Shown here in pieces: positions 56,530 to 57,044 of a DNA stretch of 57,044 bases. The notes under the pieces are model-generated. The model did no database searches. It was given only the letters and a program-made list of their open reading frames with translations, and was not told the DNA's origin. A program made the position numbers and the translations under genes. Location: NCBI GenBank assembly GCA_964651395.1, contig CAZYXZ010000010.1, positions 1-57,044 on the forward strand. Direction: 5' to 3'. Position 1 is the stretch's first letter, and each line of letters starts with the position of its first letter. The DNA is from CAZYXZ01 sp964651395. GTDB lineage: Bacteria; Actinomycetota; Actinomycetes; BP-191.

Positions 56530-57044
56530 GAGGGACCGGCCAGGAAAGCGGCCAGCCGCGCGCTCGTGTCCCGGCGCCGCGTGATGAGGAACGCGTGTCC
56601 GGTGCCCGGATACACCTCGAGCAGCGCGCCGGGAATCGTGGCGGCGTGCCACTCGGCGGCATCCATGCCGACCACCGTGTCCGCGTCTCCGTGCATGACG
56701 AGCGTGCGTACCTCGCTGCCGGCCGGCCAGCTCGGCGGCGGCGCGTGGTGCGCCGCGCGGAAGACGCGGTAGTCGTTGCGCAGCCCGGTGACGCAGCGGA
56801 CCGCGGGTAGCCGCTCGACCGAGAAAGTGAGCAGATCCTCGACCACCCGTTCGTCCTGCTCCGCGATCTCACGCTCGGTCGCCGTGAGCTCGGCGGTGGC
56901 GAGTGCCCGAGCCCGGTCGGTGTCCGCGAGCACACGCGCCTGCCGGCGTACGCCGATGCGGGCGGCCGCCGGCCAGACCCCCGGCACGCTGCCGAGCAGC
57001 CGGATCGCACCGGGCAGCGGGATCAGATGCGCGGCGACGGCACA
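56526..57044 (-). CDS. Alpha/beta hydrolase (partial, 5' end outside window)
   Basis: The frame is open to the last base of the window, and 172 C-terminal residues are visible. VRTLVMHGDADTVVGMDAAEWHAATIPGALLEVYPGTGHAFLITRRRDTSARLAAFLAG holds the Asp (GDAD) and catalytic His (GTGHAF) of a serine alpha/beta hydrolase; the nucleophile lies outside. A start inside the window is not needed. It is the first visible gene of the GH84-LivG-paralogue B-phosphoesterase operon, with GTGA overlap to GH84. Confidence 0.87.
   Translation of the reverse strand, partial: CAVAAHLIPLPGAIRLLGSVPGVWPAAARIGVRRQARVLADTDRARALATAELTATEREIAEQDERVVEDLLTFSVERLPAVRCVTGLRNDYRVFRAAHHAPPPSWPAGSEVRTLVMHGDADTVVGMDAAEWHAATIPGALLEVYPGTGHAFLITRRRDTSARLAAFLAGPS

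Overview
The window is high-GC DNA typical of an actinomycete (Actinomycetota). Evidence for this: two WhiB-family Fe-S regulators, an actinobacterial WhiB4/ArsA-like/PonA2-type block, GTG starts and GTGA/ATGA stop-start overlaps throughout, a small 4.5S-type SRP RNA next to dnaX, and CCA-encoded tRNAs. It is draft sequence: a 10-N gap at 20165-20174 cuts an FkbM methyltransferase gene. I cannot assign a genus. Except for about 120 bp of AT-rich promoter DNA near 46.06-46.10 kb, composition is fairly even and I see no prophage, IS transposase or CRISPR array.

Region 1 (1-13 kb) is conserved core. On the minus strand lie a nucleotidyl cyclase/ATPase, an MBL hydrolase, a NUDIX hydrolase, RidA and a DUF4177-like miniprotein, a WhiB protein and an SPFH-NfeD pair. 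Two ArsA-like ATPases, a WhiB4/WblA-type regulator, a bifunctional PBP with PASTA domain, YqeY and a metallophosphoesterase follow, ending at tRNA-Pro(CGG). The gene order matches my memory of the Mycobacterium Rv3672-Rv3683 and Streptomyces wblA neighbourhoods.

Region 2 (13-27.3 kb) holds a PLP decarboxylase, an unknown membrane protein, asd-lysC, two small secreted proteins, a glycosyltransferase, the gap with FkbM, then recR-ybaB-dnaX-ffs-tRNA-Ser(GGA), a LysE exporter, a second glycosyltransferase, tRNA-Ser(CGA), an 85-bp palindromic element, and tadA with two tandem tRNA-deaminase-associated paralogues.

Region 3 (27.4-31.6 kb) is the most unusual part: a plus-strand cassette of small peptides. 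It contains one divergent peptide and three tandem paralogues of 72-74 aa that share a GEELPDREAMSL leader and an N/A/V-rich tail. These are followed by a stem-loop, an M50 (site-2-protease-like) metalloprotease with a possible PqqD-like N-terminus, a secreted protein with a duplicated CxxC module, and a lipoprotein. No RiPP-modifying enzyme is present, so I read it as a peptide export/processing system, possibly for self-assembling surface peptides.

Region 4 (31.6-37.1 kb) is a catabolic group: VOC protein, D-aminoacylase-like and two amidohydrolase_2 enzymes, and an SDR.

Region 5 (37.1-57 kb) looks like a dispersed uptake/catabolic system built around a branched-chain-amino-acid-type ABC transporter with fused parts. 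It includes a membrane-anchored binding protein, a LivH-LivM fusion, an MFS-LivF fusion and a separate LivG. Associated genes are two paralogous secreted proteins of 542 and 582 aa, a GH84-type N-acetylglucosaminidase, an alpha/beta hydrolase and a phosphoesterase-propeller protein. A divergent ROK regulator leads a ceramidase-like hydrolase, a MaoC-like protein and an acyl-CoA synthetase. The substrate is unknown; the enzyme mix suggests an amide- or aminosugar-containing lipid.
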